Shown here in pieces: positions 28,230 to 38,728 of a stretch of DNA of 64,000 nucleotides (the stretch's first letter is position 1; each line of letters starts with the position of its first letter). The position numbers were made by a program, and so were the translations under genes. Source of the stretch: Erwinia psidii (lineage in GTDB: Bacteria > Pseudomonadota > Gammaproteobacteria > Enterobacterales > Enterobacteriaceae); NCBI RefSeq assembly GCF_003846135.1, contig NZ_RHHM01000017.1, positions 36,043 through 100,042 on the forward strand, written 5' to 3'. The notes under the pieces are model-generated. The model saw only the letters and a program-made list of their open reading frames with translations, had not been told where the DNA came from and searched no databases.

Positions 28230-29129
28230 TCAGGCCCGCTGATGCCTGTTTTGCCGTAATGTCAGTAGCGCGTCGAAAATAAACAGTGCCAGCGCCGCCC
28301 AGATAAAAGTAAACGTCATGGCTTTGTCAGCCGTCATCTGTTCACCGTAAAATACCACCGCCAGCAGAAACATCAGGGTTGGCCCCAGGTACTGAAAGAA
28401 TCCCACGGTTGACAGTCGCAGACGGGCGCAGGCCGCAGTAAAGAACATCAGTGGGATGGTGGTCACAATACCTGCCGCAATCAGTAACAGGTTAAGTGAT
28501 AACGGGTTTTGGCTCAGGTGGCTGGTGTTGCTGTCGGCGACACCAAACAGGTAAATGGCCGCCGCCGGAAGCAGCCAGCAGGTTTCGATTAGCATGCCGG
28601 TTTTGGCATCCACGCCAATTTTTTTGCGTAGCAGACCATAGAAAGAGAAGGTGACCGCCAGCGCTAACGCGATAATCGGTACGGAACCAAACTTCCAAAG
28701 CTGCACCAACACGCCGCAGGTGGCCAGCGCGACAGCCAACCACTGCAACCGACGAAAGCGCTCGCCAAGAAACAGCATACCAACCACTACGTTAAACAGC
28801 GGATTAATAAAGTAGCCGAGACTGGCTTCCAGCATGTGATGGTTATTGACGGCCCAGATAAAAATCAGCCAGTTAGAGCAAATTACCGTTGCAGAAACCG
28901 CCAGAAGCAGCACTTTTTGCGGCTGTTGGCCAACACGTTTCACCTGTGGCCAGCTGCGGGTGAGGCTGACCAAAAGCAACATAAAAAAGAATGACCAGAT
29001 CACCCGATGTGTCATGATCTCCCCGGCATTAACTTGCTGGATTAGTTTGAAATAGGCGGGTGCAATACCCCAGATAACATAAGCGCCCAGGGCAAAAAGT
29101 ACACCCTGCCGCGTTTGTTTTGCATCCAT
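28230..29129 (-). CDS. rarD: RarD, EamA-type transporter
   Basis: Ten-helix drug/metabolite transporter of the RarD family (299 aa; E. coli 296), historically called chloramphenicol-sensitive protein; physiological substrate uncertain. N-terminus QGVLFALGAYVIWGIAPAYFKL is typical, and two five-helix EamA repeats are visible by hydrophobicity. It is followed on the same strand by no close partner; yigI lies 29 bp upstream and is probably cotranscribed. Confidence 0.95.
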   Translation of the reverse strand: MDAKQTRQGVLFALGAYVIWGIAPAYFKLIQQVNAGEIMTHRVIWSFFFMLLLVSLTRSWPQVKRVGQQPQKVLLLAVSATVICSNWLIFIWAVNNHHMLEASLGYFINPLFNVVVGMLFLGERFRRLQWLAVALATCGVLVQLWKFGSVPIIALALAVTFSFYGLLRKKIGVDAKTGMLIETCWLLPAAAIYLFGVADSNTSHLSQNPLSLNLLLIAAGIVTTIPLMFFTAACARLRLSTVGFFQYLGPTLMFLLAVVFYGEQMTADKAMTFTFIWAALALFIFDALLTLRQNRHQRA

Positions 29130-29158
29130 GAAACGTATTTCCTTAATAAGTATATTGA

Positions 29159-29632
29159 TTAGCTGACCAGATACGTCGCCGTGGCGCTGGCGATGTATAC
29201 CGCAACATCATTATGCAGCTCCACCCTGGCAACAGCTACCTTGTTCCCACCGCGCAGCAGGCTGCTGGTGGCGATAAACTGCTCTCCACGACCGGGACGA
29301 AGATAATCAACGCGCAGATCGATGGTACCCATTCGCGACAGTCGCTGACGTAATTCAGCCTCAGTCATGCCCGCATGACGTAAAAGGGCGTTATTAACAC
29401 ACACCAGTCCTGCTGCCACATCCAGTACAGAAGCGATAACGCCGCCATGCAGGATCTGCTGTGCTGCATTGCCAACCAGCGACGGTTGGTTGGCAAAACG
29501 CAGTTCGGCGTAATCCGGCTCCAGCGTCTTCAGTTGCAGGCCCAGTTGGCGGTTAAATGGCATTCCATTGACAAAAATCTCACCGACCAGGCGGCAGATG
29601 GCATCCTGGCTGAGGGGAACGTTGGTGCTCAT
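29159..29632 (-). CDS. yigI: YigI, hot-dog acyl-CoA thioesterase
   Basis: A 157-residue hot-dog-fold thioesterase; E. coli YigI hydrolyses medium- and long-chain acyl-CoA. The motif [15 protein letters not shown] carries the family glycines and catalytic aspartate region, and the last strand ends [20 protein letters not shown]. Start placed at 29632 ([18 protein letters not shown]); the extension to 29782 overlaps pldA's upstream region and has no family match. Confidence 0.93.
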   Translation of the reverse strand: MSTNVPLSQDAICRLVGEIFVNGMPFNRQLGLQLKTLEPDYAELRFANQPSLVGNAAQQILHGGVIASVLDVAAGLVCVNNALLRHAGMTEAELRQRLSRMGTIDLRVDYLRPGRGEQFIATSSLLRGGNKVAVARVELHNDVAVYIASATATYLVS

Positions 29633-29817
29633 GCGTTTCCTTTGCGGCGAAATACGCGAAGTTGAAGGTAAACAGATCGTTATTTTATGCGCTGAGAGAG
29701 AGGCTTTCCACATTGTAAAAACATAGCTAATGTCGTTCCATTTTTGTGTGTAGAATGGCGTGCTTTTTACACACAACACCATCTGAGTGCAACACCATTT
29801 CTTCTCTGGAGAACACT

Positions 29818-30696
29818 ATGTCTATGCTGAAAGGATTGCTGGTTGCAGCACTCCTGTTGCCCACCTTAGCGTTGGCACAAGAAGCCACCGTGACTCAGGT
29901 ACATGATCAGCCCGCGGTGCGTGGCAGTATTATTGCCAATCTTTTGGAAAAACATGATAACCCGTTTGTCCTGTATCCTTATGAAAGCAATTACATTTTG
30001 TATACCGACACCAGTGATATTAATAAAGAGGCCATACAGAGCTACAACTGGGCGGATAAAGCGAAGCATGACGAAGTTAAATTTCAGCTGAGTCTGGCGT
30101 TTCCGCTGTGGCGTGGCATCCTCGGTGATAATTCCGTGCTGGCCGCCTCTTATACCCAGGGTTCCTGGTGGCAGCTCTCTAACCGTGGTGGTTCTTCACC
30201 TTTCAGGGAAACCGACTATCAGCCACAGATCTTTCTGGGCTGGGCGACTGACTATAGCTTTGCAGGCTGGACGCTACGTGATGTGGAAATGGGCCTGAAT
30301 CACCAGTCGAATGGTCGCTCTGAGCCAACCTCGCGCAGCTGGAACCGTGTCTATGCCCGGTTTATGGTGCAAAACGGTAACTGGCTGGTCGAGGCAAAGC
30401 CGTGGTATCGCCTTCCCGAAAGTGAAAATAACGATGATAACCCTGATATCACTAAGTATATGGGGTACTATCGTCTGACAGTTGGCTATCAGATGGGTGA
30501 GAGCATTTTCAGTCTGCAAGGCAACTATAACTGGAACAGTGGCTACGGCGGTGCACAGTTGGGCTGGAGCTATCCAATCAATGAGCACGTTCGCTTCTAT
30601 ACACAGCTGTTCAGTGGTTATGGTGAGTCGATGATTGACTATAATCACCGCCAGACCCGGCTTGGGGTTGGCGTAACGCTGAACGACCTGTTTTAA
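29818..30696 (+). CDS. pldA: Outer-membrane phospholipase A
   Basis: Twelve-stranded beta-barrel that degrades mislocalised phospholipids in the outer leaflet after calcium-dependent dimerisation. 292 aa; signal peptide about 1-20 (LKGLLVAALLLPTLALA). The catalytic Asn-His-Ser set is in GLNHQSNGRS with SRSWNRVYARF downstream. Ends in F, as outer-membrane barrels do. Start ATG 29818 has TGGAG upstream. Confidence 0.96.
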   Translation: MSMLKGLLVAALLLPTLALAQEATVTQVHDQPAVRGSIIANLLEKHDNPFVLYPYESNYILYTDTSDINKEAIQSYNWADKAKHDEVKFQLSLAFPLWRGILGDNSVLAASYTQGSWWQLSNRGGSSPFRETDYQPQIFLGWATDYSFAGWTLRDVEMGLNHQSNGRSEPTSRSWNRVYARFMVQNGNWLVEAKPWYRLPESENNDDNPDITKYMGYYRLTVGYQMGESIFSLQGNYNWNSGYGGAQLGWSYPINEHVRFYTQLFSGYGESMIDYNHRQTRLGVGVTLNDLF

Positions 30697-30705
30697 TGTT
30701 TTTCT

Positions 30706-30735
30706 GGCGGCTGAATCCTTCAGTCCGCCGTTTTT
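30706..30735 (+). terminator. Intrinsic terminator after pldA
   Basis: Stem GGCGG-CTGAA/TTCAG-(T)-CCGCC with one bulge, then a run of five T, ending only 15 nt before the recQ start codon. Confidence 0.75.
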
Positions 30736-30750
30736 GGATTTGGGGAAGAT

Positions 30751-32574
30751 GTGTCTACGGCTGCTGTGATTGATCAGGAAACGCTGGCAGAACGGGTTTT
30801 ACAGGAAACCTTCGGCTACCAGCAATTCCGACCGGGGCAACAAACCATTATTCAGGCTTCGCTGAAAGGACGCGACTGTCTGGTGGTGATGCCAACCGGT
30901 GGCGGTAAATCTCTTTGCTACCAGATCCCAGCGCTGGTTCGTGATGGCCTGACACTGGTGGTGTCGCCGCTGATCTCACTGATGAAAGATCAGGTCGATC
31001 AGTTAATGGCCAACGGTGTTTCCGCCGCCTGCCTTAACTCAACCCAGACACGGGAAGAGCAGTATGAGGTGATTGCCGGGTGCCGTACCGGGCAGATCAG
31101 GCTGTTATACATCGCGCCTGAGCGGCTGATGATGGATAACTTTCTTGATAACCTGCTGCACTGGAATCCGGCCATGCTGGCAGTGGATGAAGCGCACTGT
31201 ATCTCCCAATGGGGGCACGACTTCCGCCCGGAATACGGCGCGCTGGGGCAGCTACGACAGCGGCTTCCCGATGTGCCGGTAATGGCGCTGACCGCAACGG
31301 CTGATGAAACCACCCGCAACGACATTGTGCGCCTGCTGCAACTGCACGATCCTTTAATCCAAATCAGTAGCTTTGACCGCCCCAATATCCGTTACACGCT
31401 GGTAGAAAAATTCAAGCCCACCGAGCAATTACTGCGCTATGTGCAGGATCAGCGCGGCAAGTGCGGCATTATCTATTGCAACAGTCGCGCCAAAGTGGAG
31501 GATACCGCCGCCCGCCTGCAGAGCCGTGGGCTGAGCGTTGGCGCTTATCATGCCGGGATGGACAATACGCATCGCGCTCAGGTGCAGGACGCATTCCAGC
31601 GCGATGACCTGCAAATCGTGGTGGCGACGGTAGCTTTCGGGATGGGCATTAACAAACCAAATGTGCGGTTCGTGGTGCATTTTGATATCCCGCGCAATAT
31701 TGAATCCTACTATCAGGAAACCGGCCGTGCCGGCCGGGATGGCCTGCCAGCCGAAGCGCTGATGCTTTACGATCCGGCAGATATGGCATGGTTGCGCCGT
31801 TGCCTGGAAGAAAAAGCGGGACCATTGCAGCAAATTGAGAGCCACAAGCTGAATGCGATGGGGGCTTTCGCGGAGGCGCAAACCTGTCGGCGTCTGGTGC
31901 TGCTGAATTATTTTGGCGAGGGGCGGCAGCTCCCCTGTGGTAACTGCGATATTTGTCTCGATCCGCCGCGCCGCTACGATGGCCTGGTGGAAGCACAAAA
32001 AGCGCTGTCCTGCATTTATCGCGTTGGGCAACGCTTTGGCATGGGCTACATCGTCGAGATCCTGCGCGGGGCAAACAACCAGCGCATTCGTGACATGCAG
32101 CATGACAAGCTGCCGGTATACGGTATTGGCCGTGAGCAGAGCCACGAACACTGGATTAGCGTGTTGCGTCAACTGATTCACTTAGGTCTGGTGACGCAGA
32201 ATATTGCCATGCATTCTGCTTTGCAGCTTACCGAGGCTGCCCGACCTGTGCTGCGTGGTGAAATGCCGCTGATGCTGGCGGTGCCGCGTATGGTCAGCGC
32301 GAGGCCGCGTTACAGTAACCAAAAATCGTTCGGTGGCAATTACGACCGTAAACTGTTTGCCAGGCTGCGTAAGCTGCGAAAAGCCATTGCGGATGAAGAG
32401 AATATTCCCCCCTATGTGGTATTCAACGATGCCACGCTGATTGAAATGGCTGAACAGATGCCGCTGACAGCCGCAGAAATGTTAAGCATCAATGGCGTCG
32501 GTCAGCGTAAGCTGGAGCGTTTTGGTAAACCATTTATGCTGGTTATACGTGAGCATGTGGATGATGAAAGCTAG
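30751..32574 (+). CDS. recQ: ATP-dependent DNA helicase RecQ
   Basis: 3'-5' helicase of the RecF pathway. 607 aa (E. coli 609), GTG start. Motifs: Walker [17 protein letters not shown] box [19 protein letters not shown], and ETGRAGRDG. The zinc-binding RQC part keeps its four cysteines ([10 protein letters not shown] and PCGNCDIC), and an HRDC domain closes the protein (about 530-600). A terminator just upstream means recQ needs its own promoter in or after pldA, or read-through. Confidence 0.97.
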   Translation: MSTAAVIDQETLAERVLQETFGYQQFRPGQQTIIQASLKGRDCLVVMPTGGGKSLCYQIPALVRDGLTLVVSPLISLMKDQVDQLMANGVSAACLNSTQTREEQYEVIAGCRTGQIRLLYIAPERLMMDNFLDNLLHWNPAMLAVDEAHCISQWGHDFRPEYGALGQLRQRLPDVPVMALTATADETTRNDIVRLLQLHDPLIQISSFDRPNIRYTLVEKFKPTEQLLRYVQDQRGKCGIIYCNSRAKVEDTAARLQSRGLSVGAYHAGMDNTHRAQVQDAFQRDDLQIVVATVAFGMGINKPNVRFVVHFDIPRNIESYYQETGRAGRDGLPAEALMLYDPADMAWLRRCLEEKAGPLQQIESHKLNAMGAFAEAQTCRRLVLLNYFGEGRQLPCGNCDICLDPPRRYDGLVEAQKALSCIYRVGQRFGMGYIVEILRGANNQRIRDMQHDKLPVYGIGREQSHEHWISVLRQLIHLGLVTQNIAMHSALQLTEAARPVLRGEMPLMLAVPRMVSARPRYSNQKSFGGNYDRKLFARLRKLRKAIADEENIPPYVVFNDATLIEMAEQMPLTAAEMLSINGVGQRKLERFGKPFMLVIREHVDDES

Positions 32575-32598
32575 TTATCTGATAAGGAGATCGCACTG

Positions 32599-33191
32599 GT
32601 GACGTTGTTTGTGACCGTTGCGCTGGTCCATTTTGTTGCCCTGATGAGTCCCGGACCGAATTTTTTGTTTCACAAACGGCGGTAAGCCGATCCCGTGCGA
32701 TGCTCAGTGGGATGGGGGTTACCCTGGGCGTGCTTATCTGGGCCAGGTCGCACTGATGGGCCTGAATCTGATCCTGCAAAAGATGGCGTGTCTGCATCCG
32801 ATAATGATGGTTTCGGAGTGATTGCACTTGCTGTGGATGGGCTGGCAGATGCTGTGCCCGGCACGCCAGCAGCACAGAAATCCTGTTTTGTCGCCGGGAC
32901 AAACCGTGGCGCTTTCTTACGGTGGCCGCTGTTTCTGCGTGGGCTTCTGACGAATCTGGCTAATCCCAAAGCGGTGGTCTGTTTTGGCAGCGTTTTCTCG
33001 CTGTTTATCGGACACGATGTCAGTGCGGGCCGGCGCCGGGCCTGTTTCTGCTGATTGTGCTTGAAACGCTGGCATGGCTCACGCTGGTGGTCAGCCTGTT
33101 TACCATGCCGGTGATGCGTCGTGGCTATCAGCGCACGGCGAAATGGATCGATGGTTTTGCCGGTGTGCTGTTTGTCGGATTCGGTATTTAA
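32599..33191 (+). pseudogene. rhtC: Broken threonine exporter gene rhtC
   Basis: Pieces of RhtC (LysE-family threonine efflux protein, normally about 206 aa) are readable in order but in different frames: MTLFVTVALVHFVALMSPGPN, then VSQTAVSRSRAML, then ALMGLNLILQKMACLH, then RGLLTNLANPKAVVCFGSVF, then LFLLIVLETLAWLTLVV to a TAA at 33191. At least four separate indels are needed, the first a short T-run loss at about 32660, so sequencing error is an unlikely cause. The remnant is about 30 bp shorter than an intact gene. It lies 24 bp after recQ, the normal place of rhtC. Confidence 0.92.
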
Positions 33192-33248
33192 CCTGATCCT
33201 GTCACGCTAATGCCTGATACCAGGAAAAGGTGACGTCTGAATGAGCAG

Positions 33249-33272
33249 AAAAAACAGCCCCGTTGAAGGGGC
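33249..33272 (-). terminator. Intrinsic terminator of rhtB
   Basis: Stem GCCCC/GGGGC with a 6-nt loop (33257-33261 with 33268-33272), followed on the minus strand by a T-run. It lies 35 nt past the rhtB stop. Confidence 0.7.
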
Positions 33273-33306
33273 CGTTCAGGTTTGAGTGCCGTAAGCATCT
33301 CTTCGA

Positions 33307-33930
33307 TCAGGCGATGCGTCTGGCTGACGCCAGTAGAGCACCCACCGCCACAAACATGCTGCCAAATATCCGGTTAAGCAACTGCATTTGGCGTGGCCCT
33401 TTGATCCAACCCGCAATGCGCTTTGCCAGAGTGGCATAGCCAATCATCACCACAATGTCCACTGCTACCGTGGTGGTCCCCAGCACCAGATACTGCATCG
33501 CCTGCGGCTGGTGTGGAATAATAAACTGTGGAAAAAGCGCCGCCAGAAAAACAATACTCTTGGGATTGGTCAGGTTAACCAGCACCGCCCGCCTGAACAG
33601 CTTGCGGCGGGGCATCGCTTTTGCCACGGCCTGTAGATCAATAGCGCCACTGGTTCGCCACTGCTGAATTCCCAGCCAGACCAGATAAGCGGCACCTGCC
33701 CATTTGAGTACTTCAAAGGCCAGCATCGACTGTGAGAACAGGGCGCCAAGACCAACACCCACCAGCACAATGTGCACGGCCAGGCCTACCTGTAAACCTG
33801 ATATAGAGGCAACCGCGCCGCGATAGCCGTGGCTGATGCCGGTACTCATGGTGTTGATGGCACCGGAACCGGGTGAAAGGCTTAAAATGCTGGTGGTCAA
33901 AAGATAGGTCAGCCACCATTCGATGGTCAT
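33307..33930 (-). CDS. rhtB: Homoserine/homoserine lactone exporter RhtB
   Basis: LysE/RhtB-family inner-membrane exporter of homoserine, its lactone and related compounds. 207 aa from the ATG at 33930 ([28 protein letters not shown]), one residue longer than E. coli. [10 protein letters not shown] is the family's helix 1 motif and [17 protein letters not shown] the helix 4 motif. It is intact although its neighbour rhtC is destroyed. Divergent from pldB. Confidence 0.95.
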   Translation of the reverse strand: MTIEWWLTYLLTTSILSLSPGSGAINTMSTGISHGYRGAVASISGLQVGLAVHIVLVGVGLGALFSQSMLAFEVLKWAGAAYLVWLGIQQWRTSGAIDLQAVAKAMPRRKLFRRAVLVNLTNPKSIVFLAALFPQFIIPHQPQAMQYLVLGTTTVAVDIVVMIGYATLAKRIAGWIKGPRQMQLLNRIFGSMFVAVGALLASARRIA

Positions 33931-34045
33931 GGGTAACGCTCCCTGAACGTGCAGAAGTATGACACAATACGTCATTGTTGACGGTTGCGCTATGGGCTGA
34001 CGGCGCGGCAAAACGGATAGCGCAAAGCTGAGAGACATAAAGCCA

Positions 34046-35038
34046 ATGGGAAAGCAGAATAACGGCTGGGCCACGCGGGAAAAAGCCTTTGCGGCATTTG
34101 CCAGCGGCCCGCTGCTGGATTTCTGGCGGCGGCGGGAGGAAGGCGAATTTGTCGGCGTTGATAACGTGATGATTCGTTACGCCCGCTTCATCTCACCGCA
34201 ACACAAGAATGTTATTTTGCTTTGTCCGGGGCGCATTGAAAGTTATGTGAAATACCCCGAACTTGCCTGGGATCTGTTTCATAGCGGGTATGACGTGGTG
34301 ATTATCGATCACCGTGGGCAGGGCCGTTCCGGTCGGTTGTTAACCGATTCTCATCGTGGCCACGTTGAGTCATTTTCCCATTACGTTGATGATTTGGAAA
34401 CGCTGTACCGGAAAGAGATTTTAAACCGGCCATATCTTCATCGTTTTGCCCTGGCCCACTCAATGGGCGGCGCGATCCTGACGTTACTGCTGGCCAGACT
34501 GCCAGGCGCGTTTGAGGCGGTGGCGCTGGCGTCACCCATGTTTGGTATTTTACTGCCGATGCCACAATGGATGGCGAACCGTATTCTTGACTGGGCAGAT
34601 AAGCGGTCTGTCTTTCGTGAACGCTATGCGATTGGAACCGGGAAATGGCAGCCGCGTCCCTTCAGCATAAATCAGTTAACGCACAGTCGGGAACGCTATC
34701 GACGTAATTTACGATTTTACGCCGATGACCCCGGGCTGCGGGTGGGTGGCCCCACCTGGCACTGGGTACGGGAAAGCGTTCTGGCGGGTAAACGCATTCT
34801 CAGTCTTGCAAAAAATATTTCCACGCCGTTGCTGGTTTTACAGGCCGGAACGGACAAAGTGGTGAATAACCAGGCGCAGAATTTATTCTGTCAGATGATG
34901 ACAGCCGCGGGACAGCCCTGTGAAGGGGCACAACCGCGGGTTATTTCCGGTGCGCGTCATGAAATCTTGTTTGAAAAAGACAGTATGCGCACCGAAGCAC
35001 TGGAGGCTGTTTTGGCTTTTTTTGCCCGGTACTCCTGA
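34046..35038 (+). CDS. pldB: Lysophospholipase L2
   Basis: Alpha/beta hydrolase of the inner membrane's cytoplasmic face that cleaves lysophospholipids. 330 aa (E. coli 340). Nucleophile elbow AHSMGGAIL (serine near residue 139), [10 protein letters not shown] oxyanion region, [11 protein letters not shown] acid and [11 protein letters not shown] histidine are all present. Divergent from rhtB, 115 bp apart. Confidence 0.95.
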   Translation: MGKQNNGWATREKAFAAFASGPLLDFWRRREEGEFVGVDNVMIRYARFISPQHKNVILLCPGRIESYVKYPELAWDLFHSGYDVVIIDHRGQGRSGRLLTDSHRGHVESFSHYVDDLETLYRKEILNRPYLHRFALAHSMGGAILTLLLARLPGAFEAVALASPMFGILLPMPQWMANRILDWADKRSVFRERYAIGTGKWQPRPFSINQLTHSRERYRRNLRFYADDPGLRVGGPTWHWVRESVLAGKRILSLAKNISTPLLVLQAGTDKVVNNQAQNLFCQMMTAAGQPCEGAQPRVISGARHEILFEKDSMRTEALEAVLAFFARYS

Positions 35039-35111
35039 TGTTGCACTACTCAGATATGGCTTATTTGTGGGAAATAAACGTTCCCCTGATTACAAAACAA
35101 CCAGAGGTTTT

Positions 35112-35912
35112 ATGTACCCTATCGTTGCTTCCGATCTTGATGGCACACTGCTGTCCCCCGACCACCGTTTATCCTCGTTTGCCCGTGAAACCCTGCAACA
35201 GATGACCCGCAAAGGGGTAAATTTTATCTTCGCTACCGGGCGTCATTACGTTGATGTAGCCCAGATGCGTGACAGTATGGGCATTGATGCCTTTATGATC
35301 ACCTCCAACGGTGCTCGTGTGCACAACGCTGCCGGAGAAATGGTGTTCAGCCACAATCTGGATGAAGATATTGCCCACGAACTTTATGCCATGCATTACA
35401 GCAACCCAGATATTTTTACCAATGTCTATCGTGAGGAAGCGTGGTTTTTGAACCGCCATCGTCCTGAGGAGATGGATTTTTTCTGCGAGTCTGACTTCAA
35501 CTATCAACTTTATGAGCCGGGTTTGTTGCCGACCGATGGCATCAGTAAGGTATTTTTCACCTGCAGTGATGCAGAGCATCTTATTCCTGTGGAGGCGGCG
35601 TTGATTGCCCGCTGGGGCGATCGGGTGAATGTCAGTTTTTCGCTGCCGACCTGCCTTGAAGTGATGGCAGGTGGCGTCTCCAAAGGGCATGCGCTGGATG
35701 CGGTTGCGCAGTCACTTGGCTATTCTCTTCAGGATTGCATCGCCTTTGGTGATGCAATGAACGACAAAGAGATGCTGAATATGGTTGGTAAAGGTTGCAT
35801 CATGAGCAATGCGCATCAGCGACTGAAGGATCTACTACCAGAGCTTGAAGTGATTGGCAGCAATGCGGATAACGCTGTACCCACCTACTTGCGTAAGCTT
35901 TACAGCGTCTGA
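35112..35912 (+). CDS. yigL: HAD-family sugar phosphatase YigL
   Basis: Cof-type HAD phosphatase (266 aa) that removes phosphate from pyridoxal phosphate and sugar phosphates; in Salmonella and E. coli its mRNA is stabilised by the small RNA SgrS during sugar-phosphate stress. Motifs: SDLDGTLLSPDH, FATGRHYVDV, GGVSKGHALDAV lysine, and AFGDAMNDKEML. Start ATG 35112 (MYPIVASDLDG) rather than the longer frame overlapping pldB. Confidence 0.95.
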   Translation: MYPIVASDLDGTLLSPDHRLSSFARETLQQMTRKGVNFIFATGRHYVDVAQMRDSMGIDAFMITSNGARVHNAAGEMVFSHNLDEDIAHELYAMHYSNPDIFTNVYREEAWFLNRHRPEEMDFFCESDFNYQLYEPGLLPTDGISKVFFTCSDAEHLIPVEAALIARWGDRVNVSFSLPTCLEVMAGGVSKGHALDAVAQSLGYSLQDCIAFGDAMNDKEMLNMVGKGCIMSNAHQRLKDLLPELEVIGSNADNAVPTYLRKLYSV

Positions 35913-35923
35913 ATGGTGTGGTT

Positions 35924-35948
35924 TCCGCCCCGGTTCAGTCAGGGCGGA
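35924..35948. terminator. Hairpin between yigL and glpQ
   Basis: Stem TCCGCCC/GGGCGGA with an 11-nt loop between two convergent genes; a bidirectional terminator is likely. Confidence 0.55.
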
Positions 35949-35954
35949 GATCGC

Positions 35955-36998
35955 TTATCGTTGCAAAAAATGTACGGCCTTATCCGGGAAGTCGGTAAAC
36001 AACCCCTCTGTGCCAGCGTCGTGGTAGAGAATCTGGTAGAGTTGGTCGACGTTTTCAACCCAGTCCGGTAACTGGTCTGCACGGACGGTATAGGGATGAA
36101 CCGCCAGACCGTTTTGATGCGCCTCTTTTGCCATCTCCGTCAGATGAATATGGCCTCTGGTCGACTCCGGTGTCACCAGCATGTGATAATCCGGGCCTAT
36201 TCCGTCAACATATTCTGACAGGATTTTCATCGCGCCAGGCTTAAACATCCAGTCATAGCTGTAATTGACCCATTTGCCATTTTGCTGCTGCTGGGTTTCC
36301 TGCCAGTCTGTTTTTGCGATTAGCTGCACCAGCTTCAGGTTCATGCCGCGCTGTGGTTCCAGCTCCATTTTAATCCGTTTCACCTCGTTGTAGTCGAAGC
36401 ATTGCAGATAAACCCGGTCACTTTTACGCGTATAGCCATAGCGCTTTAATACATCAAGCACCTTTGCTGAAATATCTTTCCCCTCACGCCGATGGAACCA
36501 CGGCGCCTTAATCTCAGGATAAATGCCAATGTTTTTACCGGTGGAGTGATTTAAACCCTGAATAAATTCGATTTCTTCTGCAAAGGTATGCACACGGAAA
36601 TCAGATTTCCCCATGGGAAAGCGTCCGGGAAACGTCTGTATCTTTTGACCATTTTTCACGGTAAAGCCTTCGGTGAACTTTAGCGTTTTAATCTCTGCCA
36701 ACGTAAAGTCAATGGCGTAAAAACGACCATCTTTTCTCGCCCGACCGGGATAACGTTCCGCTACGTCGGTCACCCGATCGAGAAAGTGATCGTGCAGGAC
36801 CACCAGCTCGTCATCCTTCGTCATCACCAGATCCTGTTCGAGAAAGTCGGCCCCCTGTGCATAGGCCATTGCTTTTGCCTCCAGGGTATGCTCAGGCAAA
36901 TAGCCGCTCGCGCCACGATGGGCAATCACTGTCTTCGTCTCCGCTGCCGCGCACAGGGAAAACATCAGCAGCAGGCTCAGTATCAGTTTCTCAGGCAT
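35955..36998 (-). CDS. glpQ: Periplasmic glycerophosphodiester phosphodiesterase
   Basis: Hydrolyses glycerophosphodiesters to glycerol-3-phosphate, which GlpT then imports. 347 aa; signal peptide about 1-19 ([16 protein letters not shown]). GDPD active-site motif [15 protein letters not shown] with calcium ligands in [19 protein letters not shown]. Its start overlaps the glpT stop by 8 bp, so it is cotranscribed with glpT. Confidence 0.96.
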   Translation of the reverse strand: MPEKLILSLLLMFSLCAAAETKTVIAHRGASGYLPEHTLEAKAMAYAQGADFLEQDLVMTKDDELVVLHDHFLDRVTDVAERYPGRARKDGRFYAIDFTLAEIKTLKFTEGFTVKNGQKIQTFPGRFPMGKSDFRVHTFAEEIEFIQGLNHSTGKNIGIYPEIKAPWFHRREGKDISAKVLDVLKRYGYTRKSDRVYLQCFDYNEVKRIKMELEPQRGMNLKLVQLIAKTDWQETQQQQNGKWVNYSYDWMFKPGAMKILSEYVDGIGPDYHMLVTPESTRGHIHLTEMAKEAHQNGLAVHPYTVRADQLPDWVENVDQLYQILYHDAGTEGLFTDFPDKAVHFLQR

Positions 36999-38337
36999 GA
37001 TTTTTCTCCGTTGAGCGTTTATTTTCGCTCATCATTGCCAGCAACAGCAGAAGCACAGCCAGAATGCTGCCGCCGACCATGATGATAAATCCGCCGTCCC
37101 AGCCAAAAAAATCTACCGTATAGCCAACAATGGTGCTGGCGGCGACGGAACCGCCCAGATAGCCAAACAAACCGGTAAAACCCGCTGCGGTACCTGCGGC
37201 TTTTTTGGGTGCCAGCTCCAGAGCATGCAATCCGATTAACATCACCGGGCCATAAATCAAAAAGCCAATCACGATCATACAGGCCATATCGATACCGGGG
37301 TTGCCCGGAGGGTTAAGCCAGTAGACCACTGTCGATGCGGTCACCAGCAACATAAAAAACACGCCGGTCGCGCCGCGATTACCCCGGAAAACCTTATCTG
37401 ACATCCAGCCGCATAACAGCGTGCCGGGAATACCGGCATATTCATAAAGAAACCAGGCCCACGAGGATTTATCCAGGGTGAAATGTTTTACTTCCTTCAG
37501 GTAAGTTGGTGACCAGTCAAGAATGCCGTAACGCAGCAGGTAGACAAAAACGTTTGCTACGGCGATATACCACAGTAGCCTGTTCGGCAGAATGTACTGC
37601 ATAAAAATCTGCCTGGTGGTCAGTTCCTGTTCATGTTCCGCGTTGTAATCCGCCGGGTAATCCTGTTTGTATTCTTCGATTGATGGCAGACCACAGGATT
37701 GCGGCGTATCACGCATTAGCATAAATACCAGAATGGCGACCAGGATGGCGGCGAATGCTGGCATATATAATGCGGCTTTCCAGTCGTTAAACCAGGCCAT
37801 TCCCAACAGAAACAGCAGTGGAGGGATCCCACCACCGACGTTATGCGCACAGTTCCACACTGAAACGATGCCGCCACGCTCCTTTTTTGACCACCAGTGA
37901 ACCATGGTTCGGCCACAGGGAGGCCAGCCCATTCCCTGGAACCAGCCACACAAGAACAGTAATGTAAACATCACCATGATACTGGACGTGGCCCATGGGA
38001 AAAATCCCATCAATAACATCACCACTGAGGCAAGAATTAGCCCGGCAGGAAGAAAAACACGCGGATTGGAACGGTCTGAAACAGAACCCATGATAAATTT
38101 TGAGAAACCATAAGCGATTGAGATGCCGGAGAGCGCAAACCCCAGATCGCCGCGTGAGAATCCCTGCTCCACAAGATAAGGCATCGCCAGTGCAAAATTT
38201 TTGCGCACCAGGTAGTAGGCGGCATAACCGAAGAAGATGCCCATGAATATTTGCCAGCGAAGCTTTCGGTAGAGCGGATCGACCCGTTGAGCATCGACCT
38301 GTGGTTGATGTGGTGCAGGTTTGAAAATACTGATCAT
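36991..38337 (-). CDS. glpT: Glycerol-3-phosphate/phosphate antiporter
   Basis: MFS organophosphate:phosphate antiporter of the inner membrane; also the main entry route for fosfomycin. 448 aa from the ATG at 38337 ([17 protein letters not shown]), matching E. coli GlpT almost residue for residue: [19 protein letters not shown] with the binding arginine near 45, WWSKKERGG, and [15 protein letters not shown] with the second arginine. In E. coli glpTQ lies beside glpABC; here it sits between yigL and yigM. Confidence 0.96.
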   Translation of the reverse strand: MISIFKPAPHQPQVDAQRVDPLYRKLRWQIFMGIFFGYAAYYLVRKNFALAMPYLVEQGFSRGDLGFALSGISIAYGFSKFIMGSVSDRSNPRVFLPAGLILASVVMLLMGFFPWATSSIMVMFTLLFLCGWFQGMGWPPCGRTMVHWWSKKERGGIVSVWNCAHNVGGGIPPLLFLLGMAWFNDWKAALYMPAFAAILVAILVFMLMRDTPQSCGLPSIEEYKQDYPADYNAEHEQELTTRQIFMQYILPNRLLWYIAVANVFVYLLRYGILDWSPTYLKEVKHFTLDKSSWAWFLYEYAGIPGTLLCGWMSDKVFRGNRGATGVFFMLLVTASTVVYWLNPPGNPGIDMACMIVIGFLIYGPVMLIGLHALELAPKKAAGTAAGFTGLFGYLGGSVAASTIVGYTVDFFGWDGGFIIMVGGSILAVLLLLLAMMSENKRSTEKNHA

Positions 38338-38466
38338 GTCGGCCTCCAATGGCACAGTTTTTTTCTTTATTTACGCCAGCGGTTGTGTCCTGAAACTAAA
38401 TGGTCAGGCGGGCAGTGCGGTAGATTACAATCCGCGCAAAGAATAAGGGGAAACGCCAACGGGGAG

Positions 38467-38482
38467 TGTGAAAGAGTACGCA
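38467..38482 (-). promoter_or_regulatory. Weak CRP-like site upstream of glpT
   Basis: On the minus strand TGCGTACTCTTTCACA has one good half (TCACA) of TGTGA-N6-TCACA. It lies 130 bp before glpT, a CRP-controlled gene in E. coli. The other half is poor, so this is tentative. I could not find a clear GlpR operator. Confidence 0.35.
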
Positions 38483-38728
38483 AATGTTACACTTTTATGA
38501 CAGGCAGAAAGTTTGCGTGGGCGGTATTGCCCGGCTGACATGGTGCGCATGTCGCTTATTTGCCCTGAAAACATTGACGATGCTATGGCTTACGTCCGGT
38601 GTGAAGCCTTTTTTCTGAACGGTGAGCGTTTGTTGTTTCTTTATTGAACAGATGTAAACCAAAAAAATTCCTGTCATTGGTCGAATTTGGCTACACTGTG
38701 CGCTCTTTTTATTACAGAGTTTTCTATT

